A stretch of 25,000 nt of DNA, taken from assembly GCA_030674155.1 (NCBI GenBank), contig CM060337.1, positions 41,840,718-41,865,717 on the forward strand, written 5' to 3'. Origin of the DNA: Stramonita haemastoma (Eukaryota; Mollusca; Gastropoda; Neogastropoda; Muricidae). The notes under the pieces are model-generated. The model saw nothing but the letters and a program-made list of their open reading frames with translations. It had not been told where the DNA came from and did no database searches. The position numbers and the translations under genes were made by a program. Of the stretch, positions 9,605 to 17,104 are shown in pieces. Each line of letters begins with the position of its first letter. Position 1 is the stretch's first letter.

Positions 9605-10184
9605 AATGGTCATCATCGTAATCACACCCATGATATTCCTTTGTTTGTACTGTGGTTTGACAATAACAAAATCCTTTTCTTTAAAAATACAGAGTAAGAC
9701 AATTCAGTACAACCGTGACAAGACAAATCAGCAGAGGTAAGACATGTTACGAAACCTGAAATGTAATACAGGCGATTTTACACACACCGGTATTTCTTTG
9801 TTCACATGGTTGTCATTAAGCTATCACAGTAAGCAAGACCTTCTTTGTTCTGTCGCAAACACATTAAATTACACATCACATGAACGTTGTGTATGAACAT
9901 AATATGAACCAAGGGAATAAAAGAATTTCTACTGAGCCCTATTTCCTCTTCCATATACAACCATCCATCTGTTGTGATGTTTTACAGGGGGGGGGAGGGG
10001 GGAGGGGGTTCTAACCAATTCTATCAAAAGCAACACTGAAATAAACAACCACCACCACCAGCAACAAAAAAAAAAGAAGACAACTGTCACTCACAGAATA
10101 GCATCCATCACTTCATTACAAATGCTGCTTTTGCACTGGCAGGCAGTTGCATCGTTATGACGATATCATTCATAGAAACACAAT
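9605..10184. other. 3' flank of the + strand gene, nothing further recognised; short G-rich run
   Basis: It contains a G-run at 9987-10010 (GGGGGGGGGGAGGGGGGAGGGG-type) with quadruplex potential, an (ACC)n remnant at about 10049-10062, and otherwise unique AT-rich sequence. Confidence 0.5.
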
Positions 10185-10541
10185 TATTTATTTATTTATT
10201 ATTCTTTTATATTGGGGATAATGGAATGAGCATTTGTATGGTTTTTTTACATCCAGTCCCCATGTGTATGCGGTTTTGTAAATCTTGTCATCTGTTCCCA
10301 CAGGCACACAATGGCCTACTCTTATAAAAAGTGGAACAGGATTTAACATGTACGCAAGATGTACAGTTCTGCATGCGTTCGCACACAGGGCCTTGGTTTA
10401 TAGTCTCATCTGAAGGACTTTTGGGGAGAGTGGAGTCAGCACCGATGTTAACCCCTAGGGAAAAATACCCTCGAACTGGAATGAAACCCGGGTCATCAAA
10501 TTGCGAGCACAATGCTCTGACCACTAGGCTATCCCGTCCCC
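10185..10541 (-). repeat. tRNA-derived SINE (family 1), full length
   Basis: This is one of the best copies. The minus-strand head is GACGGGATAGCCTAGTGGTC (A box TAGCCTAGTGG), followed by 'gagcattgtgctcgcaatttgatgacc' and B box GGGTTTCATTCC. The body and the tail 'ggataatggaatgagca...attcttttatatt' are complete. Compared with the B-box consensus GGTTCGANTCC the copy is mutated, so it is probably transcriptionally inactive. Confidence 0.88.
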
Positions 10542-10575
10542 CCCATGCACTTCTCTCTTCATACACACGCATGCA

Positions 10576-10652
10576 TGCACATGGGGATTGGATGTAAAAA
10601 TGCACATGAGTGCTTATTCATTTTCCTTGAAAATAAAAGAATAAATAGATAA
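10576..10652 (+). repeat. SINE (family 1) 3' fragment, inverted relative to its neighbour
   Basis: The sequence 'cacatggggattggatgtaaaaatgcacatgagtgcttattcattttccttgaaaataaaagaataaatagat' is the family-1 tail in forward orientation. The full copy at 10185-10541 is reversed, so the two tails can pair. Confidence 0.75.
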
Positions 10653-10674
10653 CAAGGAAAATAAAAGAATAAAT

Positions 10675-11096
10675 GTGACGCTCCACCACATAATAAGTCG
10701 GAGTGCACCAGAGGTCAATTTTTAGATAATGACATATTATTAATGTGCAATAAAGTGGCTATCCAATACAAAAAACAGATTGAAAATCGGACAATTCTGT
10801 GCAAAGTTATTACAAATTGAAATGGTAGACTGCAGGATGTGACAAACTGAGAAACGGGCAAGTTTATTTTCGTAACAGGTTGTCAGAATGAGGGCTTGGG
10901 TATTTTCAAATCACGTTTAAAAGCAAAAGGAATAAAAGTTATGCCTTGATATTTCAGTATAAGATAGATAAACTGACATAGTTTAATAATCAATCAAAAT
11001 TTCAAAATTGACAACTTGACCCCCACCTGCCTTTAATGGCTCCTAGCGCAAAATTGGGTAATGTGCGAAGCGACTCATTTCGTGGTGGAGCGTCAC
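10675..11096. mobile_element. MITE, 422 bp, terminal inverted repeats GTGACGCTCCACCAC
   Basis: The left end GTGACGCTCCACCAC is the exact reverse complement of the right end GTGGTGGAGCGTCAC. Similarity continues inward for about 20 more bases (left 'ataataagtcggagtgcac', right complement 'gaaatgagtcgcttcgcac'). AAAT flanks both sides (10671-10674 and 11097-11100), a possible 4-bp target duplication. There is no coding capacity. A second copy is at 23266-23686. The superfamily is not assigned from the termini alone. Confidence 0.88.
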
Positions 11097-12723
11097 AAAT
11101 ACAGAAACTTCCCAATTCAGCCAACTGAATGATACTCAGCATTCTTTAACTAACTCTTAAACTGTATGACCAAATAAATGTTGTTGTTTTTTCCTTTACT
11201 GTTAGTATGTATATTAAAATTTCTCCTTCAGTAAAGAAAACATAAGTTACTCCACAATTAGCTCAAAGATATCCTTTTTTATTTCAACTTTTTTTTCCTT
11301 AAAAAAAATTGCAAAAACCAAAAATAAACAGAGTGATATTGCAAACACAAAAAAACAGAACAGAAGTTTGATATTTGCAAATGTCAGCTCTAAAACTGCA
11401 ACCCCCACCCCCACCCCCACCCCCCTCCCTCAAAAAAAAAAAAAAAAAAAAAAAGAGAGAAAGAGACCTGAATTCTTATACAAAGAAAATCCACAATTGC
11501 ACCTTACACAGCTTCAAAGAAGACATTAAAACAAAAACGCCTCCAACAAAATTTGGGGTGTTTCATCTTGTTGCTTTGAAAACTCACAACAAAACCAGAC
11601 CTTTACCGGAAAAAAATTCTTACCTGAAAAGTGATTGTACTCTCCACTTGGATCATAAAGAAACGACAAAAAACAAAAACAAAACAAAACCAAGAAGAAA
11701 AAAAACGTTGGATTTTTCCAAAACTGTTGCTGTCTTTCCCTGTGTGTTACCCACAACAACAGCTCACAGCAACAACAACAACAACAATAACGAAACCTGA
11801 CATAATAATCAAATAGTATCAAAAATTAATTTTGGAAGAAAAAAAACAAACAAAAATGAGGCAGGAGGAATCGTTCCAAAATAATCAAAAAAAGCTTCAC
11901 AAAGAGGGAAGGAGGTTACTCTCAGAACGATAATTTTTGTGGATACAACATAACAACGAGTAACACTCTGTCAGCTGAGCAATCATATTATGAAGAACCT
12001 TGGTTCCATGCAACCAGACAGTCCACACATGCACAACTGCCTTGATGAGGAAGCTTGCTTTGTTTAGAACTATAGACCCGCCTGAATTTTCCAATAACAT
12101 GCAGCCCTTGGTTTGTGGACCCAAACAAATATGATCGCTTCTGCTTTCAAACTGTGAATATCACATCAGCAGTTTTGTCACCCAAAAAAAAAAAAAAAAA
12201 AAAAAAAAAAAGACAAAAAAACTTGCTACCTTTCTTTCTTGGGGGCAACGAAGGGAGATGGTTGGAAGAGGGGAGGGAAGAAGGGGTAAGGGGAGGAAGG
12301 GTAAGGGAAGGAGGGGGAGGGGAGGAAGGGGGGTAAGGGGAGGAGGGGAGGGAAGGAGGGGTAAGGGAGGGAAGGGGGTGGAAGGGATCACAAAACAACC
12401 ATCTCAAGTAAAATGAAAAAAAAAACAACATGCATTCCAACTTTCACACATGAAAAAGAAAAAAATAATAAATAATAATAAAAATCTTTTATAAAGTAGA
12501 AAACATGTCAACATCAAAAAATGCTGTCAAACATCCCACATTCTTTCTTTCTTTCTTTCGGTCACAAGGCTTGCAAAGGAAATGTGTCAACATCAAAAAT
12601 GCTGTCAAAAATCCCACTTTCTTTCGTCCTTTCTGTCACAAAGGCTTGCAAAAAGGAAGCAAGCAAGCAAGCGTGTGTCGTCCCCTGTCCAGAAATGAAA
12701 TGCTGGTCGGTCGTTTTCTCGTT
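11097..12723. other. AT-rich 3' flank / possible 3' UTR of the ELOVL4-like gene
   Basis: It lies downstream of the minus-strand elongase stop. It holds a (C/A)-rich run at 11400-11455 ending in about 25 A, a second A-run at 12183-12212, a G-rich polypurine tract at 12240-12388, and (TTTC)n/(GCAA)n scraps at 12541-12560 and 12655-12672. A minus-strand AATAAA lies at 11278-11283 and another overlaps the elongase stop codon; neither can be confirmed as the poly(A) signal. A ~50-bp near-duplicate around 'atgtcaacatcaaaaaatgctgtcaaa' occurs at 12504-12530 and 12583-12610. Confidence 0.5.
12240..12388 (+). repeat. G-rich polypurine tract with quadruplex potential
   Basis: About 150 bp composed of GGGGAGG, GGGAAGG and GGGGTAAGG units contain well over ten runs of three or more G separated by 1-7 bases. 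On the elongase mRNA strand it is C/T-rich. Confidence 0.85.
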
Positions 12724-12828
12724 TTATTTGTCCTTCTTCTTCTCTCCCTTCAGGCTCCCGTTCTGAACATGGCCGTTGGCTTCCTTTCCATTGGCTGCCG
12801 CCACTGCCGCATTCTTCTTCTTGTCCGC
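12724..12828 (-). CDS. Terminal coding exon of the ELOVL4-like elongase, with KKXX ER-retrieval signal
   Basis: Read on the minus strand, an acceptor TGTCACCCAG ends at 12829. The exon then encodes 34 residues and TAA: ADKKKNAAVAAANGKEANGH followed by VQNGSLKGEKKKDK. It is the hydrophilic, low-complexity, lysine-rich cytosolic tail typical of ELOVL proteins. It ends KKDK, which fits the KKXX rule (lysines at -3 and -4) for COPI-mediated retrieval to the endoplasmic reticulum, where elongases act. It joins in phase 0 to the exon at 16697-16858 (…KAQRRK|ADKKK…). The same bases in the next frame are open for 74 codons, to a TGA at 12605-12607, relevant to the other penultimate exon (see 16942-17104). 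The tail sequence itself varies among species, so the call depends on phase, position, composition and the KKXX end. Confidence 0.82.
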   Translation of the reverse strand, partial: ADKKKNAAVAAANGKEANGHVQNGSLKGEKKKDK

Positions 12829-12859
12829 CTGGGTGACACAGAGGCAACAACAGGATCAG

Positions 12860-12877
12860 TCAACTTCTCTCTCTGTC

Positions 12878-12942
<65 letters not shown>
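12860..12942. repeat. (CT)n microsatellite beside the elongase terminal exon
   Basis: CT dinucleotides with 'cct' interruptions begin about 35 bp upstream (minus-strand sense) of the terminal-exon acceptor. On the transcript strand this is (GA)n, so the usual polypyrimidine tract is weak here. Confidence 0.9.
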
Positions 12943-12970
12943 TGCAAACAGTACAAACCACAGGTTTTAA

Positions 12971-13274
12971 CCCTCTTGCATTCAGTGTCTCTGAACACAA
13001 ACTACCCCTAGATTTCACATTCCATCACGAAATCAGGTCAGGCACACATGCTGGCTGGCCTTTTCCTCCTAAGTACATACCAGCAGCTACAATTACTTCC
13101 ATACACTCTACAGGGTTTCTCCTTCTAGCCTGACAGAGCTTTGACATGTGGTAGCAATTAGTGATGGTCACAGCCTGATGGAAATATACTGTGTATAAAT
13201 CCAGGCAAATCCAGGATCAGGACTTAGGGGGATAATTATTCAATCCCGGCAAATCCCAGATCGGGACTAAGAGG
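12971..13274. mobile_element. ~304-bp repeat flanked by TTAA, probable non-autonomous element
   Basis: It starts CCCTCTTGCATTCAG directly after TTAA (12967-12970) and ends GGGACTAAGAGG directly before TTAA (13275-13278). The termini CCCTCTT and CCTCTTA (complement) are similar but offset by one base. A ~320-bp copy at 22299-22618 shares the same left TTAA boundary and most of the interior ('tagatttcacattccatca(c/t)gaaatcaggtcaggcacacatgct', 'tgatggtcacagc(c/a)tgatggaaat'). TTAA at both borders suggests a piggyBac-type MITE, less certain than the element at 21359. Confidence 0.6.
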
Positions 13275-13278
13275 TTAA

Positions 13279-13441
13279 ATTGTCATTTTTCTTGCCTGAG
13301 GAGGAACTTTCCTTCTTTATTCATTTTGAAAAACATTGATCTGGATCTGCTCTGAAGTACAAACTAAATGTTGAAAATCTTGCATTTCCTGCCAAGATGG
13401 CGTATCTCCTTTTTTTTTTTTTTATTCATTTAGAGATACGG
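13279..13441. other. Elongase intron, nothing recognised
   Basis: Short unique spacer ending in a T-run at 13410-13424. Confidence 0.5.
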
Positions 13442-13733
13442 GGATGGGATAGCTCAGTGGTCAGAGCCCTGACTTTCCCCAAGCTAAGGCTAAGCAGCAT
13501 TCAGCGTGGTTACCAATTGGATGGGTGACCGTTAGCGCGCATTGGCTTCAGTACAGTCACCCAGTCCACCCAGCTGTAAATGGGTACCTGCCTGTCTTTA
13601 GGGTCTGGGAAGGTAAATGAGCAAGGGAGAGGAGATGGGCGCCGCCCTTAATATGCTGGCTCCTGGAGAAGCTGAGGACTTTGACGCCTCGCTCCCCTAT
13701 GACCACATGGGTTATGGGACACCTTTACCTTTT
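13442..13733 (+). repeat. SINE family 2: tRNA-like head plus 5S rRNA-like segment
   Basis: The head GGGATAGCTCAGTGGTCAGA resembles the 5' half and A box of a tRNA. It is followed by 'aagctaaggctaagcagc', 'ggttaccaattggatgggtgaccg', which matches the internal part of 5S rRNA (family knowledge: ...AAGCUAAGCAG...GGUUAGUACUUGGAUGGGUGACCG...). The body 'cacccagctgtaaatgggtacctgcc...gggaaggtaaa' and the tail 'ccacatgggttatgggacacctttacctttt' recur in reverse at 14791-14885 and 19264-19480. A body module shared by SINEs with different heads is what has been described as a MetaSINE-type core; that identity is my inference. Confidence 0.78.
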
Positions 13734-13785
13734 TAGAGAGATACACCATTCTGGGTGCTTAACAGGGTGTTACAATCTTGTGTGC

Positions 13786-13787
<2 letters not shown>

Positions 13788-13856
<69 letters not shown>

Positions 13857-13864
13857 ATAGATAG
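13788..13864. repeat. (TA)n microsatellite with GATA end
   Basis: Alternating TA at 13791-13851 passes into 'tagatagatagat', then into the TTTA-rich tail of the SINE at 13866. Confidence 0.95.
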
Positions 13865-13865
13865 A

Positions 13866-14159
13866 TATTTATTTTATTTATTTATTTATTTATTTATTCT
13901 TTTATATCGAGGATAACAGAATAAGCAACATGTGCTTTTTTTCATCCGGTCCTCGTGTGTATGCAGTTTTTTGTAAATATTGTCATCTGTTCCCACCGGC
14001 ACACGATGGCCTACTCTTACGAAAAGCAAAACAGGATTTAACGTGTGCGCCAGATGTTCTGCGTGCGTTCGCACACGGGGCCTCGGTTTAAAGTCTCATC
14101 CGAAGGACTTTTGGGGAGAGTGGAGTCAGTACTGATGTTAACTCCAGGAAGAAAATTTC

Positions 14160-14166
<7 letters not shown>
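13866..14166 (-). repeat. tRNA-derived SINE (family 1), head replaced by microsatellite
   Basis: The tail '(ttta)n-ttattcttttatatcgaggataacagaataagcac', the middle 'gtcatctgttcccaccggcacacgatggcctactc', and 'gatgttaactccaggaagaaaatttcctcgat' are intact. The sequence then breaks off at 14166 into GATA/GA repeats, exactly where the tRNA-like head should follow. Confidence 0.85.
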
Positions 14167-14380
<214 letters not shown>

Positions 14381-14435
14381 ACACAGAGATATATATGTAT
14401 CCACACACACACAAGCAAGAAGCATATGTACACAC

Positions 14436-14441
14436 ACACAC

Positions 14442-14508
<67 letters not shown>
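14436..14508. repeat. (CA)n microsatellite
   Basis: CA dinucleotides are nearly continuous for about 70 bp, with one 'acaacac' interruption at about 14440. Confidence 0.97.
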
Positions 14509-14510
<2 letters not shown>

Positions 14511-14790
14511 AGCATTGACTACAGCGCTGTGAATATATTTTTAAAAAAAAGTTTTTAAAGCTTTCCAAAATGCATCACTACATCTGAAAGCTCCATAGCA
14601 GTTGTACCATTCTCTTGAATCAACTAGCACAATTACATGAAAAATGAAGTCTTCTTTTTCATGATCATCATCTTCTTCTTCTTTCTCTTTCCTAACAGAG
14701 AGTTTGGCTTCCACAAGCCCAAGATGACAGACAGTGCTGTAGGCAGAGTGGAGGTACAGAGACAGACCGTCCGTCTAAGGTAAAAAAAAA
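14509..14790. other. Elongase intron, nothing recognised
   Basis: Unique sequence with a TCT-rich patch at 14648-14690. No splice-flanked frame was supported. Confidence 0.5.
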
Positions 14791-14885
14791 AAGGTAAAGG
14801 TGTCCCATAACCTAGGCGGTCATAGTGGAGCAAGGCATCAGAGACCTCAGCTTCTCTAGGGGCCAGCATATTGAGGGCGGCGCCC
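14791..14885 (-). repeat. SINE family 2, tail-side fragment
   Basis: The sequence 'aggtaaaggtgtcccataacctaggcggtcatagtgg' and 'gcatcagagacctcagcttctctaggggccagcatattgagggcggcgcc' match the tail of the copies at 13442 and 19264. It breaks into a family-1 SINE at 14886 without a spacer. Confidence 0.8.
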
Positions 14886-15039
14886 GGAGCCTCTGTTTAC
14901 AGTCTCATCCTAAGGACTTTTTGGGAGAGCGGAGTCAGCACTGATGTTAACTCCAGGAGAAAAAATCCCCTCGAACGGGAATCAAACCCGGGTCATCAAA
15001 TTGCGAGCGCAATGTTCTGACCACTAGACTATCCCGTCA
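14886..15039 (-). repeat. tRNA-derived SINE (family 1), head-side fragment
   Basis: On the minus strand it reads GACGGGATAGTCTAGTGGTC, then B box CGGGTTTGATTCCC, then 'gttcgaggggattttttctcctggagttaacatcagtgctgactcc', 'gaggctc'. It ends at the junction with the family-2 fragment. The A and B boxes are among the best preserved in the window. Confidence 0.85.
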
Positions 15040-15484
15040 AGTGTGACTGTCAGGTCCCTAAACAACGACAACAACAACAACAAAATCATTTAAAAAGTAT
15101 ATAAAAAAAACGACCATTAGCAACCTGCGTCAACAAGCCCAAACAAGCAGGTGTAACAGGTATTGCTTCAGACTGTGTGGCCACTATCAGCTCTTTTCTC
15201 TTCACCGCAAAGAGCGGCTGCACACTCTTTCATCTTTCATTCATCATTGAGGAACTGCTCGTACTCTTTTTTTTTTTTCAGCAGCGTGTGCCGAGGGCCA
15301 GGTGAACCTGACTGAGCCTATGGCTGTCCTGGTTTCAGGGTGCATGCTGGGTACCTACATGCCGTCCCTACCACAAGCTGTAGTGGTGTAGCCGGCCTGC
15401 TTGGCTACAAAAGTCGGATGAGTTTTTTTTAACAGGTGCACAAGATGTACTACCTGTGTGCATTCACAGCAAGAATTTCGGTTG
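15040..15484. other. Elongase intron, nothing recognised
   Basis: Unique sequence with an (AAC)n remnant at 15061-15081 and a T-run at 15270-15281. No supported feature. Confidence 0.5.
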
Positions 15485-15489
15485 GAGTT

Positions 15490-16052
15490 TTTCTTCTTCT
15501 TCTTCTTCATCTTCTTGTCTGTCTTTCTTCTTCTTCTTCTTCTCCTTCTTCTCTTCTTCTTCTTTCTTTTCTTCTTCTTTCTTCTTCTTCTTCTTCTTCT
15601 TCTTCTTCTTCTTCTCTTCTTTCTTCTTCTTCTTCTTCTCTTCTCTTTCTTTTTCTCTTCTTCTTCTTCTTTTCTTCTTCTTCTTCTTCTCTTCTTCCTT
15701 CTTCTTCTCTTCTTCTTCTTCTTCTCTTCTTCTTTTTCTTCTCCTTCTTCTCTTCTTCTTCTTCTTCTCTTCTCTCTTCTTCTTCTTCTTCTTGTCTGTC
15801 TTTTCTTCTTCTTCTTCTTCTTCTTCTTCTTTCTTTCTTCTTCTCTCTTCTTTCTTCTTCTTCTTTTCTTCTTCTTCTTCTTCTTCTCTTCTCTTTTTCT
15901 TTTTCTTCTTCTTCTTCTTTTCTTGTCTTCTTCTTCTTCTTCTTTCTTCTTCTTCTTCTTCTTCTTCTTCTTCTTTTCTTCTTCTTCTTCTCCTTCTTCT
16001 TGTCTGTCTTTCTTCTTCTCCTTCTTCTTCTCCTTCCTCTTCTTCTTCTTCC
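15490..16052. repeat. Long TTC/GAA triplet tract, ~560 bp
   Basis: TTC triplets alternate with TCTTC, TTTC and CTCC variants over more than 550 bp. A 'cttgtctgtctt(t)' interruption recurs at about 15515, 15792 and 16000, which suggests duplication of blocks inside the tract. The 200-260-codon Lys/Glu/Arg and Ser/Phe/Leu frames on both strands are translations of the repeat. In the elongase transcript it would be an intronic (GAA)n tract. Confidence 0.97.
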
Positions 16053-16162
16053 ATTCCTTGACTAGAGCTCTGAGGTTCCCCAATGGTGAAATTTTTGTGT
16101 ATGCAACCATTTTTGTTTTTTTTTTGCCCACCATTTAAGTCGCCACATTCCGACTTCAAGGA
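16053..16162 (+). repeat. Dispersed repeat, 'TTCCTTGACTAGAGCT' family
   Basis: It starts TTCCTTGACTAGAGCTCTGA and continues 'ggttccccaatggtgaaatttttgtgtatgcaacc', a T-run, 'gcccaccatttaagtcgccacattccgacttcaagg'. It is the best-preserved of the four copies in the window. Confidence 0.75.
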
Positions 16163-16240
16163 TGGTAAGAGTCTCATCCAAAGGACTATCAGGGGAATGA
16201 TTTCAGTACCCATGTTTACTCCAGGAGTCATAAGGACATT
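16163..16240 (-). repeat. tRNA-derived SINE (family 1), short diverged fragment
   Basis: The sequence 'gagtctcatccaaaggactatcaggggaatgatttcagtacccatgtttactccaggag' corresponds to the 'gtctcatccgaaggacttttggggagagtggagtcagcactgatgttaactccagg' block of the family. Confidence 0.6.
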
Positions 16241-16407
16241 ATATAGGACCTCAGTGGAAGTCCAATCTACACCCTCAGTTACTGTGGCATCATGTGATTC
16301 TCACTCTTTTCCCAAAGCAATAGCAGCAGCAACAAACAAAACAACAACTAAAAACAAAACAAAACAAAAAAAAAAAAGAAAAGGTGGTCATGGAAATGGG
16401 ATGACTC

Positions 16408-16412
<5 letters not shown>

Positions 16413-16461
<49 letters not shown>

Positions 16462-16492
16462 CACAACACACACACACACACACACACACAAA
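16413..16492. repeat. (TA)n-(CA)n compound microsatellite
   Basis: TA at 16411-16451 is followed by CA to about 16490 with a 'ccacaac' interruption. It lies 200 bp downstream (transcript sense) of the penultimate elongase exon. Confidence 0.95.
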
Positions 16493-16696
16493 ACACAGGC
16501 AACACCCCTTTCTGGTATCAAAACAAGCTCACTTTTCAAAGCAAAGAAATACGCTCTCAGGACAGGAGCAAACATATTGCAAAACAAAAAACTGAACCAA
16601 AAAAAATGAAGAAAAAAAACACACACAAAAAAAAAACAACGTACAAGTAGGCAAACAGCTGAACACTCGCAACGATGGGTTGTTGTTTTTTTTTAC

Positions 16697-16858
16697 CTTG
16701 CGCCTCTGGGCTTTGATATAGGCGTGGAAATAGAAGTTGACGAAGAACATAAGGATGGTAAATGCATAGAAAATGAGAGCCCAGTGCATCCATTCAGGAA
16801 ACCCACATCCCGTGGCAAGGGACTGAACTGCATGGACGATGCCAATCACAAACTGTAC
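16697..16858 (-). CDS. ELOVL4-like elongase, last transmembrane exon, version A (phase-matched to the terminal exon)
   Basis: The 162-nt exon reads on the minus strand from an acceptor GTGCTGTGGTAG| (preceded by an eight-T pyrimidine run) to a donor AAG|GTAAAA at 16696. It encodes 54 residues in phase 0-0. Key segments are VQFVIGIVHAVQSL, GCGFPEWMHWALIFYAF, and NFYFHAYIKAQRRK. The order (L/V)QF..., a cysteine before FPxWM, a final hydrophobic helix and NFYxxxY followed by a basic cytosolic stretch is the C-terminal part of the ELOVL/ELO family. WMHWALI is, from family knowledge, characteristic of ELOVL4 in vertebrates. It joins the terminal exon at 12828 in phase 0, giving a KKDK end. It is 83 bp from the homologous exon at 16942-17104, with which it shares 26 of 54 residues without gaps. 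A second AG six bases inside the exon (GTACAG) could give a variant lacking VQ. Confidence 0.9.
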
Positions 16859-16941
16859 CTACCACAGCACAGAACAGAAAAAAAAGGAGGCTGAAATGGA
16901 CACACACACAGACACACACATACCGACTCGGGAGCATTTAC

Positions 16942-17104
16942 CTGCGCATGGTTTCTTTTTGATGTAGGCCTGGAAATAGAAATTGGCGAAGAGTGCTATG
17001 ATGGTGATGCCATACACAATGCCAGTATATTGCATCCACATGGGGAACTGGCAATCCATCGCGATGGCTTGAACCGCGTATACCAGCCCCAGAAAGAATT
17101 GAAA
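16942..17104 (-). CDS. ELOVL4-like elongase, last transmembrane exon, version B (homologous alternative, ends out of phase)
   Basis: The minus-strand acceptor GTTGGCTGTTGTAG| and donor GCGCAG|GTAAAT are both strong. It encodes 54 residues plus one base: FQFFLGLVYAVQAIAMDC, QFPMWMQYTGIVYGITIIAL, FANFYFQAYIKKKPCA. It is colinear with version A over all 54 positions (FQF/VQF, AVQ, C, FP.WM, NFYF.AYIK conserved). It starts in phase 0 like A but ends in phase 1. Splicing to the exon at 16858 would shift frame and hit a stop. Splicing to 12828 would read the terminal exon in another frame. If the donor is not used, the frame runs on to a TAG that is exactly the acceptor of version A (16859-16861), giving a tail with no KKXX signal. 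It may be a mutually exclusive exon, may use a terminal exon not identified, or may be a remnant of an exon or gene duplication. Confidence 0.85.

Noticed and set aside
13442..13533. Functional tRNA or 5S rRNA gene
   Set aside because: Only partial resemblance, with no complete cloverleaf or full-length 5S. It continues into a SINE body found elsewhere in the window.
15355..16231. Long Lys/Glu/Arg-rich and Ser/Phe/Leu-rich open frames of 200-260 codons
   Set aside because: They are translations of the TTC/GAA tract, open in several frames on both strands, with no domain or splice support.
16697..17104. Sequential splicing of version B into version A
   Set aside because: Version B ends in phase 1 and version A read in that phase stops within about 20 codons. 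Two copies of the last transmembrane segment in one protein would also be unlike the family.
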